This document shows, one piece after another, positions 1 through 8,591 of a stretch of 64,000 nt of DNA (position 1 is the first letter of the stretch; the number at the start of each line of letters is the position of its first letter). The notes under the pieces were generated by a model that had not been told where the DNA came from, made no database searches, and was given only the letters and a program-made list of their open reading frames with translations. Source of the DNA: Aeromonas encheleia (GTDB taxonomy: Bacteria > Pseudomonadota > Gammaproteobacteria > Enterobacterales > Aeromonadaceae); the NCBI RefSeq assembly GCF_900637545.1, contig NZ_LR134376.1, positions 4,344,001 to 4,408,000 of the forward strand, written 5' to 3'. Position numbers and translations under genes: made by a program.

Positions 1-443
1 TGGAACCGGGCAAGCGTTTGGTCGACCTGCCTGGCTATGGTTATGCCCAGGTACCGCTGGAAATGAAGCTCAAGTGGCAAAAGTCGCTGGCAGAATACCT
101 GCAGCGCCGCGAGTCCTTGAAAGGGCTGGTGATCCTGATGGATATCCGCCACCCGCTCAAAGAAACTGACATGAACATGCTGGAGTGGAGCTCACACCGT
201 GAGCTGCCGGTCATACTGCTGCTGACCAAGGCCGACAAGTTGAGCCCGGGTCCCCGTAACAATCAGGTGATCAAGGTACGCCAGGCCGTGGCCGAACTGG
301 GTCCGCAGATCCAGGTCGAGGCTTTCTCTTCCCTCAACAACATAGGCGTCGAGAAGCTGGCTCAAACCCTGAGCGGCTGGTATCTGTCCAATGCCGAGAT
401 CGCTCCGGTAGACATCGACGAAGATCACCAGATCGAGGAGTAA
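1..443 (+). CDS. engB: EngB/YihA ribosome-biogenesis GTPase, 3' part
   Basis: C-terminal part of the EngB (YihA/YsxC) GTPase, which assists large ribosomal subunit assembly. The frame is open from the window edge, so the N-terminus with the G1 P-loop lies upstream. Visible are the G3 motif (VDLPGYGYA, matching DxPG), the G4 motif LTKADK near the middle, and the G5-like SSLNN. The start is not in the window. In E. coli engB lies convergent to the Spot 42 gene, and the same arrangement is seen here, which supports the call. Confidence 0.95.
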   Translation, partial: EPGKRLVDLPGYGYAQVPLEMKLKWQKSLAEYLQRRESLKGLVILMDIRHPLKETDMNMLEWSSHRELPVILLLTKADKLSPGPRNNQVIKVRQAVAELGPQIQVEAFSSLNNIGVEKLAQTLSGWYLSNAEIAPVDIDEDHQIEE

Positions 444-728
444 GTTACTCCTCATCTTGCTGCAATGAGCGGAGTTGGCCCTCCGCTGATTGATTGAAAG
501 ACTTTCAAGCCACCCCTCGCAGATCCCTCCTCACCCCGATAACGGTCATTCCGACCAGCAATAAACAACAAATCATTTAATATCAGGCAGATAATAAGTT
601 CGACCGCCTAGAGAATTAACTTTCAATAGCCCTGATAGCGTTTTCATTATTCCAGCGACAGAGATCATGCCGAAGGCACTTCAAGAACGAAAATGAAAAT
701 TTATTACAACAATGGGAGGAAAAGGGAC
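444..728. other. AT-rich spacer downstream of engB
   Basis: No gene was recognised in this stretch. It is clearly more AT-rich than the flanking genes and leads into a cluster of minus-strand RNA signals. No obvious rho-independent terminator for engB was seen directly after its stop codon. Confidence 0.5.
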
Positions 729-838
729 AAAAATGAGGCCAGTCCCGCTATCTGCGGTCTGGCCTGAAGCAATGAGTTCAAAAAATTGGGAAAAAGCTAA
801 TTCTCGAGAACAAAGACGATTGGTTTTCCTCAAGAAAC
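729..838 (-). ncRNA. Candidate small RNA downstream of spf
   Basis: On the minus strand an extended -10 (TGCTAGAAT; the hexamer is at 844-849) is followed about 75 nt later by a rho-independent terminator. The terminator stem pairs AGGCCAG with CTGGCCT (736-742 and 759-765), has an inner CCGC/GCGG stem, and is followed by five T. Between them lies a second hairpin (UUCUUGAG pairing with CUCGAGAA, around 802-836). No ORF is present. The -35 is poor. The transcript is an inference from promoter plus terminator and is not matched to a known family. Confidence 0.4.
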
Positions 839-895
839 ATCTCATTCTAGCAAAAAATCGATCAAATTAAAGCTTTTGCTCTAAATAAGGCGCAT

Positions 896-999
896 AAAAA
901 AACACCCCGACGATGACTCATCGGGGCTGCTATTCAGCCACATTCAATTACGTGAAATAAAAGGTCTGAAAGATAGAACATCTTACCTCTGTACCCTAC
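896..999 (-). ncRNA. spf: Spot 42 small RNA
   Basis: The minus strand from 999 reads GUAGGGUACAGAGGUAAG at its 5' end and continues with the UUCUAUCUUUCAGACCUUUU region. This matches remembered E. coli Spot 42 nearly base for base over the first 45 nt. The 3' end is a hairpin with CCCCGA/UCGGGG arms and seven U. The length of about 104 nt is close to the 109 nt of E. coli. Spot 42 is an Hfq-dependent sRNA that represses secondary-carbon-source genes under glucose and is itself repressed by cAMP-CRP. A TACAGT -10 lies seven bases upstream of the inferred start. Its position convergent to engB is the conserved one, although polA is not next to it here. Confidence 0.93.
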
Positions 1000-1100
1000 A
1001 TCGAGAACTGTACAGCAAAGCAGCAAAAAGTGAAAGTAATTTATGTAATTTAGTTTCATAAAAAACGTATAAGAGAATTCACTTTATTTTTCATATAGAT

Positions 1101-1192
1101 AAAAAAATCCCCAGTACGAATACCGGGGAGTTATAAAGGTGACTAGCTAGCACTTCCTCAACTATCTAGTTAGTCAGCGCCATTTCACTCAA
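1101..1192 (-). ncRNA. Candidate small RNA or orphan terminator upstream of spf
   Basis: A minus-strand hairpin (CCCCGGUA, loop UUCG, UACUGGGG with one mismatch, 1108-1129) followed by seven T ends a non-coding stretch. Just upstream is a second stem, GACTAACTAG with CTAGCTAGTC (one mismatch, 1141-1150 and 1166-1175). Its loop carries GAGGAAG, a single A(N)GGA-type motif. A weak TACAGC -10 sits at 1198-1203. The terminator is about 330 bases beyond the aroE stop, too far to be its obvious end. The sRNA is an inference, and the promoter is weak. Confidence 0.33.
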
Positions 1193-1263
1193 GTTCCGCT
1201 GTATTGAAAAAAAACTTGAAAATCTTGCGGGCACATTAAAGCATTCGTCGTAGTACGTTGTTA

Positions 1264-1440
1264 TTAATGTGTTTTTAGTTCATCCGTTGCATGCTCGAAG
1301 GCCATCAAAATATCGTCTGCCTGGCTTCTGCCCGACTGATAGGCAGGTCAGCCAGCTTTTCCAACCGATACCACCATCGGGAAAGCTCCCATCAGTCTGA
1401 CCAGAAAATCCACATGCCGCTCATCGAACCCCAGCCTCAT
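1264..1440 (-). pseudogene. Possible remnant of a small nucleotidyltransferase gene
   Basis: The minus frame from ATG 1440 reads MRLGFDERHVDFLVRLMGAF, then reaches an in-frame TGA at codon 31 and stays open in the same frame to codon 58. The first 25 residues resemble the N-terminus of MNT-type (HI0074/MntA-like) nucleotidyltransferases, where a helix precedes the GSRA(K/R)G motif. That motif is not present. The ORF sits between the aroE stop and the candidate sRNA. Homology is only suggestive, and it may be a chance reading frame. Confidence 0.25.
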
Positions 1441-1462
1441 CCCTCGAGACACTGAGCCTGAC

Positions 1463-2284
1463 TCACAGTATCCCCAGATTACGCTTGAGTTCCCTCAATA
1501 CCTGCTTGGTCCCCGGCCGGATGCCGCGCCACACGGTGAACGCCTCGGCCGCCTGCTCCACCAGCATGCCCAGCCCATCCATTGTGTGCAGGGCGCCATG
1601 TTGCTTGGCCCAGTGAATGAAGGCGGTATCCGCCGCACCGTACATCATGTCGTAGATGGCGACACCGCCGTGGATCATGGCCGGCGGCAGGGGGGGGAGG
1701 TCCCCCTGCAGGCTGGCGGAGGTGGAGTTAATGATGAGATCGAACGAGCCACTCAGCTGTTCATAGGCCTGGGCCATCACCGCCCCCAGATCCTGGAATT
1801 CGGTGGCCAGTTGCTCGGCCTTGGCGTGGGTACGGTTGGCAATCACCAGCTCGCTCGGTCGCTCGGCCAGCAGGGGCGCCAGCGCCCCTCGGGCGGCACC
1901 ACCCGCCCCGAGCAGCAAGATCCGGCTACCGGCCAGATTCACCCCATGGGCCTTGAGATCCGCCACCAAGCCTGCACCATCGGTATTGTCCCCAAGCAGC
2001 ACCCCGTCGTCGGTCAGCTTGATGGTGTTGACCGCCCCGGCCCGCTGGGCCCGTGGGCTCAGTCGAGCGACCAGGGAGAATGCCTGCTCCTTGAAGGGCA
2101 CTGTCACGTTGCAACCCTTGCCCCCCTCGGCGAAGAAGGTCTGCAGGCTGACCGCAAAATCATCGACTGCGGGCTCGGCCAGGCCATATTCCAGCGCCTG
2201 CTGGGTCTGCCTGGCAAACAGGGTGTGGATGAAGGGAGACTTGCTGTGGCGCACCGGGTGGCCAAAAACCAGATAACGATCCAT
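1463..2284 (-). CDS. aroE: Shikimate dehydrogenase AroE
   Basis: NADP-dependent reduction of 3-dehydroshikimate to shikimate in aromatic amino acid synthesis. The start is the ATG at 2284 ([10 protein letters not shown]), which gives 273 residues, against 272 in E. coli. A longer frame reaches 2389 but has no family support. Seen: shikimate-binding SKSPFIH (about 14-20), catalytic Lys65 in NVTVPFK, Asp102 in NTDGAG, and the nucleotide loop GAGGAARG (126-132). It is the last gene of the tsaC-hemF-aroE side of the minus-strand block, about 100 bases after hemF and beyond a hairpin, so read-through or its own promoter is needed. Confidence 0.96.
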   Translation of the reverse strand: MDRYLVFGHPVRHSKSPFIHTLFARQTQQALEYGLAEPAVDDFAVSLQTFFAEGGKGCNVTVPFKEQAFSLVARLSPRAQRAGAVNTIKLTDDGVLLGDNTDGAGLVADLKAHGVNLAGSRILLLGAGGAARGALAPLLAERPSELVIANRTHAKAEQLATEFQDLGAVMAQAYEQLSGSFDLIINSTSASLQGDLPPLPPAMIHGGVAIYDMMYGAADTAFIHWAKQHGALHTMDGLGMLVEQAAEAFTVWRGIRPGTKQVLRELKRNLGIL

Positions 2285-2361
2285 CAAATATATCCATCGA
2301 AGGGCGGTCTCCCGATTTAACGGGTTTTCCCCCCGGGGGACAAGCCGAATCTCGGCCACGA

Positions 2362-2384
2362 AAAAGGGCCCTTGGGCCCTTCTT
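2362..2384 (-). terminator. Hairpin with T-run after hemF
   Basis: AAGGGCCC and GGGCCCTT form a near-palindromic stem at 2364-2382. On the minus strand it is followed by five T (2361-2365). It starts two bases after the hemF stop codon and should end or attenuate transcription into aroE. Confidence 0.7.
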
Positions 2385-2385
2385 C

Positions 2386-3354
<969 letters not shown>

Positions 3355-3392
3355 TCAGAGGCCGCTCGCGGCCTGGCAAAGAAGATATGCCC

Positions 3393-3953
3393 TCAAGAGG
3401 GGCGAATGACAGCGCCGGTTCTGGCGTCCTTGATCTCGGACGGATTAGCCTGTTCACCCACTTCGCCTGGCAGGATATAGGCCAGCAGGTGCGCCAGCGG
3501 CGCGCCTATGTCGGCGACGCAGCGAGCGGGCGCTTCACCGGTCAGATTGGCGCTGGTCGACACCAGCGGCTTGCCGAAGGCGCGGCACAGCGCCTGCACC
3601 TGAGGATGCGCCGTCACTCGAACCGCCAGGGTATCGAACTGGCCGGTGAGCCAAGCAGGCGTCGTGGCACGGGCGGGCATGATCCAGGTGAAGGGACCCG
3701 GCCAGCTAGTCTGTACTCGGGCAAGCTGATCGGCACTGAGCTGGCTCAGATCGATGTAATCCTGCAACTGCGCCAGATCGGCGGCAATCAGGATCAGCCC
3801 CTTCTCCACCGGACGCTGCTTGATGGCCAGCAGACGCTGCACGGCCGACTCGGAATCGGGATCACAACCCAGGCCGAACACAGCCTCGGTCGCGTAGGCG
3901 ATCACCCCGTCATCGCGGAGGGCGGCAATCGCTTGTTCAAATTCGTTTGGCAT
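3393..3953 (-). CDS. tsaC: Threonylcarbamoyl-AMP synthase TsaC
   Basis: Makes threonylcarbamoyl-AMP from threonine, bicarbonate and ATP for the t6A37 modification of ANN-decoding tRNAs. It has 186 residues (E. coli TsaC/YrdC 190) and aligns throughout: [15 protein letters not shown] (21-35), [35 protein letters not shown]. The gene order purE-tsaC-hemF-aroE resembles the E. coli yrdD-tsaC-aroE neighbourhood. The only usable start (ATG 3953) directly follows a terminator-like hairpin and T-run, with no Shine-Dalgarno. The frame is closed by a TAG a few codons upstream. Confidence 0.95.
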   Translation of the reverse strand: MPNEFEQAIAALRDDGVIAYATEAVFGLGCDPDSESAVQRLLAIKQRPVEKGLILIAADLAQLQDYIDLSQLSADQLARVQTSWPGPFTWIMPARATTPAWLTGQFDTLAVRVTAHPQVQALCRAFGKPLVSTSANLTGEAPARCVADIGAPLAHLLAYILPGEVGEQANPSEIKDARTGAVIRPS

Positions 3954-4096
3954 AGAAAAAATGCGGTAGCCGAGCTACCGCCTCATCACTGATTGACATT
4001 GAGTCTGCTAGAGCGGCAACCGCTTGTTCAGATTCATTTTCCCTGGAACGCAGAAAAAATACGACCCGTCAGGCTGGCTGCCGCCTCATCGCTTAC
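3922..4096. repeat. Imperfect tandem duplication at the purE-tsaC junction
   Basis: Two degenerate direct copies, about 91-103 bases apart, contain the first codons of tsaC plus the leader and the purE stop region. GCGGCAATCGCTTGTTCAA (3922-3940) matches GCGGCAACCGCTTGTTCAG (4013-4031). GCTACCGCCTCATC (3974-3987) matches GCTGCCGCCTCATC (4077-4090). Both copies carry an A6 run. The proximal copy serves tsaC, and the other is a decayed leftover. Confidence 0.65.
3956..3981 (-). terminator. Terminator-like hairpin directly before the tsaC start
   Basis: Perfect 8-bp stem GCGGTAGC/GCTACCGC with a 3-base loop (3963-3981), followed on the minus strand by six T (3961-3956). The tsaC ATG begins two bases later. 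It could end purE transcripts, and it also occupies the place of the tsaC ribosome site. Confidence 0.7.
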
Positions 4097-4599
4097 TTGA
4101 GCAGTTGAGCCTGCAGGGCGGCATCCTTGGCCATCACCTCTTCGGCATTCTTCTGGCGCTCGGCGCGTACCTTGACTGCCAGGGCGTCATCGGCCACGGC
4201 CAACATCTGGGCAGCCAGATAACCGGCGTTCTTGGCGCCGGCCTTGCCGATCGCCACTGTCGCCACCGGCACGCCACCCGGCATCTGCACGGTGGAGAGC
4301 AATGCATCCAGCCCCTTGAGCGGGCCACCATCGATGGGCACCCCGATCACGGGACGGGTGGTGATGCCGGCCACGGCACCAGCCAGGTGGGCGGCCAGCC
4401 CGGCGGCGCAGATGAAGACCTTGCAACCACGGGTTTCGGCATCGGTGACATACTGATGGGTAGCGGCCGGGGTACGGTGCGCGGAGGTGACCTTCACTTC
4501 CACTGTGATATCAAACGACTTGAGGACTTCAAGGGTGGATTGCATCACGGGAAAATCAGAATCAGAGCCCATCAATACGGCAACAAAGGGTTTATTCAT
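4093..4599 (-). CDS. purE: N5-carboxyaminoimidazole ribonucleotide mutase PurE
   Basis: Converts N5-CAIR to CAIR in purine synthesis. It has 168 residues, the usual class I length. Seen: [10 protein letters not shown] (10-19), the active-site loop SAHRTP (39-44), and the C-terminal nucleotide-binding [18 protein letters not shown]. No purK follows here, unlike in E. coli where purEK form an operon. A PurR-box-like sequence lies about 40 bases upstream at 4640-4655. The gene is inserted between yrdD and tsaC. Confidence 0.96.
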   Translation of the reverse strand: MNKPFVAVLMGSDSDFPVMQSTLEVLKSFDITVEVKVTSAHRTPAATHQYVTDAETRGCKVFICAAGLAAHLAGAVAGITTRPVIGVPIDGGPLKGLDALLSTVQMPGGVPVATVAIGKAGAKNAGYLAAQMLAVADDALAVKVRAERQKNAEEVMAKDAALQAQLLK

Positions 4600-4639
4600 G
4601 GTGGGAATTTCCTTACTCCAAGTGGGGGGTTGAAGTTCG

Positions 4640-4655
4640 CCGAAAACGTTTCAAT
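4640..4655 (+). promoter_or_regulatory. PurR-box-like operator before purE
   Basis: The sequence CCGAAAACGTTTCAAT matches about 11 of the 14 defined positions of the remembered PurR consensus ACGCAAACGTTTNCNT. It lies 41 bases upstream of the purE ATG, where repression by PurR with hypoxanthine or guanine is expected. Confidence 0.5.
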
Positions 4656-4673
4656 TTGGTTACGGCGGCGGGA

Positions 4674-5231
4674 TTATACCTGCTCACTCTGATGGCCGCA
4701 TTTCTTTTGCGGGCAGATCCACCTCAGATTTCCCCTCACTTTCTTCTCCACCATGATGCCCCAGCCACATTCGGGACAAGGCATGGGGATCGGCTTGTCG
4801 TTAACCACATATTTACAATGGGGATAGCCGTCGCAGGAGTAGAACTGCTTGCCGTAGCGGGAGGTGCGGCTCACCAGATGACCCTTGCCACACTCGGGAC
4901 AGAGGATCTGGGTGTCGTCGCTTTCCTGCAAGGATTCGATGTGCTGACAGGCCGGATACTGGGTGCAACCGACGAACAGGCCGTAACGCCCCTTCTTGAT
5001 CGCCAGCGGCTGACCACAATCCGGGCAGGCGGAACCTTCCAGCACCTTTTCAATGTCGCGGCCGGACGGTGTCAGGGAACGGATGTAGTCACAGGCGGGA
5101 TAGGCGGAGCAGCCCAGAAAGAGGCCATGCTTGCCCTGGCGGATCACCAGCTCGGCACCACACTGCGGGCAAGGCTCTCGCTCGAACGCGTTCTCGTGGG
5201 CAGAAAAGAGGTGATGATCGATTTTTGACAT
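4674..5231 (-). CDS. yrdD: Topoisomerase-type zinc-finger protein YrdD
   Basis: 185 residues containing four consecutive zinc-ribbon units like the C-terminal repeats of DNA topoisomerase I. The Cys pairs are CPQC with CSAYPAC (about 21-47), CPDC with CTQYPAC (69-95), CPEC with CDGYPHC (110-138), and CPEC with CPQKKC. It probably binds nucleic acid; its precise role is not established. It sits in the conserved dprA-smg-yrdD order on the minus strand, which supports orthology to E. coli YrdD. Confidence 0.9.
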   Translation of the reverse strand: MSKIDHHLFSAHENAFEREPCPQCGAELVIRQGKHGLFLGCSAYPACDYIRSLTPSGRDIEKVLEGSACPDCGQPLAIKKGRYGLFVGCTQYPACQHIESLQESDDTQILCPECGKGHLVSRTSRYGKQFYSCDGYPHCKYVVNDKPIPMPCPECGWGIMVEKKVRGNLRWICPQKKCGHQSEQV

Positions 5232-5286
5232 GGGCCGCGCCTTGAAATCCAGATGGCCTGAATTCTACCAGCGCGGCACCGGACTG

Positions 5287-5760
5287 TCAGTGAATGACAC
5301 CGTCTGACTCATCAAACACCAGCTCTTCCATCTGCTGGTAGGCATTTTCACTGCCCGGTACGTTGAACAGCACCATCATGACGACCCACTTCAAATCGTC
5401 CAGCTCGATATCCGGCTTGTCCAGCTCGAGCAGACGCTCGATGCAGATCTCGCGGGTTTCGGCATTCAGCACCTGGGCCTGTTCCAGGAACAGCAGGAAG
5501 CCACGGCATTCGGTGCTGAGGCGGGCCAGCTCTTGCGGGGCATAGATCCGCATCGAGCCTTGTGCGCTGGCGGAGACATACACCTCCCGTTCGCTGTCAT
5601 GTAGATTGGCCAGCCTTTCCAGCCAGTTGAGCGCCTTCTCGATCTCGTCCTGATTGAAACCGGCTCGGCTCAGTTCGTCGGTGAGTTCATCCTGCTCTAC
5701 CATCACATCAGCATCGCTGTGGATGTAGGTCTCGAAAAGGTACATCAATACATCAAACAT
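5287..5760 (-). CDS. smg: Smg family protein
   Basis: 157-residue conserved protein, the same length as E. coli Smg. It aligns from MFDVLMYLFETYIH at the N-terminus to ENAYQQMEELVF at the C-terminus. The start at 5760 is chosen by this alignment, and a longer frame to 5790 lies inside dprA. It is acidic and probably cytosolic, with no established biochemical role. The ATG overlaps the end of dprA by eight bases, so translation is probably coupled. Confidence 0.93.
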   Translation of the reverse strand: MFDVLMYLFETYIHSDADVMVEQDELTDELSRAGFNQDEIEKALNWLERLANLHDSEREVYVSASAQGSMRIYAPQELARLSTECRGFLLFLEQAQVLNAETREICIERLLELDKPDIELDDLKWVVMMVLFNVPGSENAYQQMEELVFDESDGVIH

Positions 5761-6868
5761 GATTCGCCCTCCTCGTTCTGACGTATCCACCGGCTACCGC
5801 CATCACTGCACCGGCCAGCTCCAGCTCTACCAACCTGCCCAACACCAGTTCGACAGGAAGCCGGGACCGCTCGGCAACGGTATCCACGCTCGTGGCTTCA
5901 TAATCTACGTTATCCAACAAATCGGCATAAGGCAATTCGCTATTATGCGAAGGCTCGGGTGAATGACTCGCCGGTCTCGCCAGCGGCACCAAGGCGGGCA
6001 GTTCCTCCATGACATCGGCCGCAGTCAAGACCAGTTTGGCCCCCTGCTGGATCAGCCTGTTGCAGCCCAATGCCTGCACATTCTGCGGGGCGCCGGGTAC
6101 GGCGAACACCTCGCGCCCCTGTTCCAAGGCGTAACGGGCCGTGATGAGGGAGCCACTCTGTTCGGCCGCCTCCACCACCAGGGTACCGAGGGAGAGCCCG
6201 CTGATGATGCGATTGCGACGGGGGAAGTGCTCGGCGAGTGGCCCTTTGTCCGGCGCCAGCTCGGAGATCAGCAGGCCGCCGCGTTCCAGGATTTGCATGG
6301 CCAACCCCTGATGACGCTTCGGATAGAGGCAATCGAGACCAGAGCCCAACACCGCCAGCGTCACGCCCCCGGCCGTCAACGCCTGCTGATGACAGACGCC
6401 ATCGATGCCGAGCGCCAGCCCCGAGGTGATCGCCAGGCCGCATTCCACCAGCTCGGCGCACAGCCGAGCCGCGTTGTCCTTGCCGGCATAAGTGGGATGG
6501 CGCGTGCCCACCATTGCCAACTGGGGCAGCGCCAGCGCCTCCAGCGCGCCACGGCAATAGAGCAGCAGCGGCGCGGCGGGGATCTCTTTTAACAGGGAGG
6601 GATAACTGGGGGTATCTGGACAGATGAGATGCTGACCCGGCCTGCTCGCCCAGAGCAGCCCTTGCTCTACCTCGGGCAGTGGCCACCTGAGTTGGCGGAT
6701 CTGGGCCTCGCTGAGGCCCATCTCCCGAAGCCTGGCATCGTCGCAGGCAAACAGGGCGGCGATATCCCCCTCGAAGTGGGCCAGCAGGCGAGATGCGGTG
6801 ACAGGACCTATGCCAGTCACCGCATCCAGCGTCAGCCACAGTGCGAGCCGTTCGAGTGGAGGCGACAC
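5753..6868 (-). CDS. dprA: DNA processing protein DprA (Smf)
   Basis: Single-stranded-DNA-binding RecA loader used in natural transformation. It has 371 residues if the GTG at 6868 is used (VSPPLERLALW; E. coli Smf is 374). The frame extends upstream to 6931 inside the LysM gene without family support. Seen: an N-terminal SAM/HhH-like part (TGIGPVTASRLL), the Rossmann core with MVGTRHPT, SGLALGIDG, GSGLDCLYP and FPRRNRIISGLS, and a C-terminal winged-helix region (TVAERSRLPVELVLGRLVEL). The start lies one base past the LysM stop codon, suggesting coupling. Confidence 0.94.
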   Translation of the reverse strand: MSPPLERLALWLTLDAVTGIGPVTASRLLAHFEGDIAALFACDDARLREMGLSEAQIRQLRWPLPEVEQGLLWASRPGQHLICPDTPSYPSLLKEIPAAPLLLYCRGALEALALPQLAMVGTRHPTYAGKDNAARLCAELVECGLAITSGLALGIDGVCHQQALTAGGVTLAVLGSGLDCLYPKRHQGLAMQILERGGLLISELAPDKGPLAEHFPRRNRIISGLSLGTLVVEAAEQSGSLITARYALEQGREVFAVPGAPQNVQALGCNRLIQQGAKLVLTAADVMEELPALVPLARPASHSPEPSHNSELPYADLLDNVDYEATSVDTVAERSRLPVELVLGRLVELELAGAVMAVAGGYVRTRRANHV

Positions 6869-6869
6869 G

Positions 6870-7958
6870 TCAGAAGTTGGTGACCTGGTAGCCCGAGCTG
6901 ACCATCTCCTGACTCTGCAGGATGAGGCCATAACTCAGCTTGTCGTAGACCTTGAATAGCATGACCCTGGCGACGGCCTCAGATGGCAGAGCTGACTTGC
7001 CCGCCGAGTAGAAGGCCTTGTTATACACTGAGGCATATTCGCGGTATGAGACCTTGCCATCCCTGTCCACCATCTCGGCGCCCGGGCGCTGGATCTCGAG
7101 CACATCGCCGGGGGCGACCCGATCCCGCAGCCCCTTGTTGATGAGCACCACATCAAACTTGCCGCCGCCGCGCGCCTTGCTCGGCAGTTCGACCACATAG
7201 CCGGGGGAGATGGTTGGCGCCGCCTTCGGCATGAATACGGCGGAGAGACTCTCCTGTGGCGGTAGCGGGATGATCTTGTCCCCCTGATACACCTCGCGCC
7301 TGTTGTGTGTCAGCGTGACTCTGGTGCTGTCGTTGGCCAGCCGCTCCTCCGCCCGCACCGTGCCGACGAAAACGGCCTCCTGACCGAGCTGCTCCCCGGT
7401 CTGCCTGTCCTTGTAGGTCACGCCCGGGTGATAAACCCCGTAGTCCTGGCCCGGGGTCAGCGAACCCCGCACATAGAGGGTATCCCCCTCCAGCATGCCG
7501 ACGTGCTTCTCGTTATTGCCGAGCACATAGGGCAGGTCCTTGACCTGCTGGCTGTCGGCCAGAATGTGGTCGGTCTGCAGGAAGGGACCTATCTCGCTGA
7601 GTGGCAGGGTCGGGATCGGGCTGGCCTTGTTCTCGTAGCGGTTCTTGGGAGACAAGTGAATGACCTGTTTGCCGCCCTGGCTGGCCTTGCCGAGGCGAGG
7701 CTCGCCATTGACCCAGCTCAGTTGCAACACGTCACCGGGGTAGATCCAGTGCGGATTGGCAATCTGGGGATTGATGTTCCAGAGGCGTGGCCAGAGCCAG
7801 GGCTCGGCCAGGTATTGGCCCGAGATGTCCCAGAGGGTATCCCCCTTCTGGACGACATAGCTGTCTGGATAACCGGGTTTTAGCGTCAGCTGGTCGGCCA
7901 TGGCACCACCGGCCAAGGCTGTCGCCAGAGAGGCGAGGATGATTTGCTTCAGATGCAT
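6870..7958 (-). CDS. Exported LysM-domain protein
   Basis: 362 residues from the ATG at 7958. An N-terminal signal peptide (MHLKQIILASLATALAGGAM, probable cleavage after AMA) is followed by one LysM domain (YVVQKGDTLWDISGQYL to GDVLQL, about 34-80). The long C-terminal part resembles the conserved LysM protein found between dprA and def in many gammaproteobacteria. It probably binds peptidoglycan in the periplasm. It is the first gene of the minus-strand block and is divergent from def. Confidence 0.9.
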   Translation of the reverse strand: MHLKQIILASLATALAGGAMADQLTLKPGYPDSYVVQKGDTLWDISGQYLAEPWLWPRLWNINPQIANPHWIYPGDVLQLSWVNGEPRLGKASQGGKQVIHLSPKNRYENKASPIPTLPLSEIGPFLQTDHILADSQQVKDLPYVLGNNEKHVGMLEGDTLYVRGSLTPGQDYGVYHPGVTYKDRQTGEQLGQEAVFVGTVRAEERLANDSTRVTLTHNRREVYQGDKIIPLPPQESLSAVFMPKAAPTISPGYVVELPSKARGGGKFDVVLINKGLRDRVAPGDVLEIQRPGAEMVDRDGKVSYREYASVYNKAFYSAGKSALPSEAVARVMLFKVYDKLSYGLILQSQEMVSSGYQVTNF

Positions 7959-8004
7959 AACACTCCCTGTTACTTCTGCACGCAAAGTGTTGCTGTTTTT
8001 TGTC

Positions 8005-8028
8005 GACGTAAATGACTAGAATTACGTC
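8005..8028. promoter_or_regulatory. Inverted repeat in the LysM-def divergent promoter region
   Basis: GACGTAA (8005-8011) and TTACGTC (8022-8028) form 7-bp arms around a 10-base spacer. It lies between the two divergent starts. It may bind a dimeric regulator, but no family consensus was recognised. Confidence 0.25.
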
Positions 8029-8066
8029 AATATTGACTGCGTTTATATGAAACTAAAGAAAAAACT

Positions 8067-8579
8067 ATGGCCATTCTAGATGTATTGCGTTTCCCCGATG
8101 AGCGCCTGCGTACCGTCGCAGCCCCTGTCGAGACCATTACACCCGAGTTACAACAGATTGTAGATGATATGTTCGAAACCATGTACGCGGAGGAAGGCAT
8201 AGGCCTGGCCGCGACTCAGGTCGACATTCATCAGCGCATCATCGTCATCGACGTCTCTGAAGACCGTGAAGATCAGCTGGTGCTGATCAACCCGGAGATC
8301 CTCGAGCAGTCGGGTAGCACCGGCATCGAAGAGGGTTGCCTCTCCGTCCCCGGCAGCCGCGCTCTGGTGCCGCGCGCCGAGTGGGTCAAGGTGCGGGCAC
8401 TGGATCGCCACGGCAAGCCGTTCGAGCTGGAAGCGGACGATCTGCTCGCTATCTGCATACAGCATGAGATGGATCATCTGGTCGGCAAGCTGTTTGTGGA
8501 TTACTTGTCCCCGCTCAAGCGCCAGCGCATCCGTCAGAAGCTGGAAAAGATGGCTCGTGAAGATCGCAAAGCCCTCTGA
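8067..8579 (+). CDS. def: Peptide deformylase
   Basis: Removes the N-formyl group from nascent proteins. It has 170 residues (E. coli 169). All three family motifs are intact: GIGLAATQ (44-51), EGCLS with metal ligand Cys91, and QHEMDHL with His133, Glu134 and His137. It is the first gene of the def-fmt-rsmB-trkA-trkH block and is followed by fmt after 12 bases. Confidence 0.97.
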   Translation: MAILDVLRFPDERLRTVAAPVETITPELQQIVDDMFETMYAEEGIGLAATQVDIHQRIIVIDVSEDREDQLVLINPEILEQSGSTGIEEGCLSVPGSRALVPRAEWVKVRALDRHGKPFELEADDLLAICIQHEMDHLVGKLFVDYLSPLKRQRIRQKLEKMAREDRKAL

Positions 8580-8591
8580 GGATCTGCCCCA

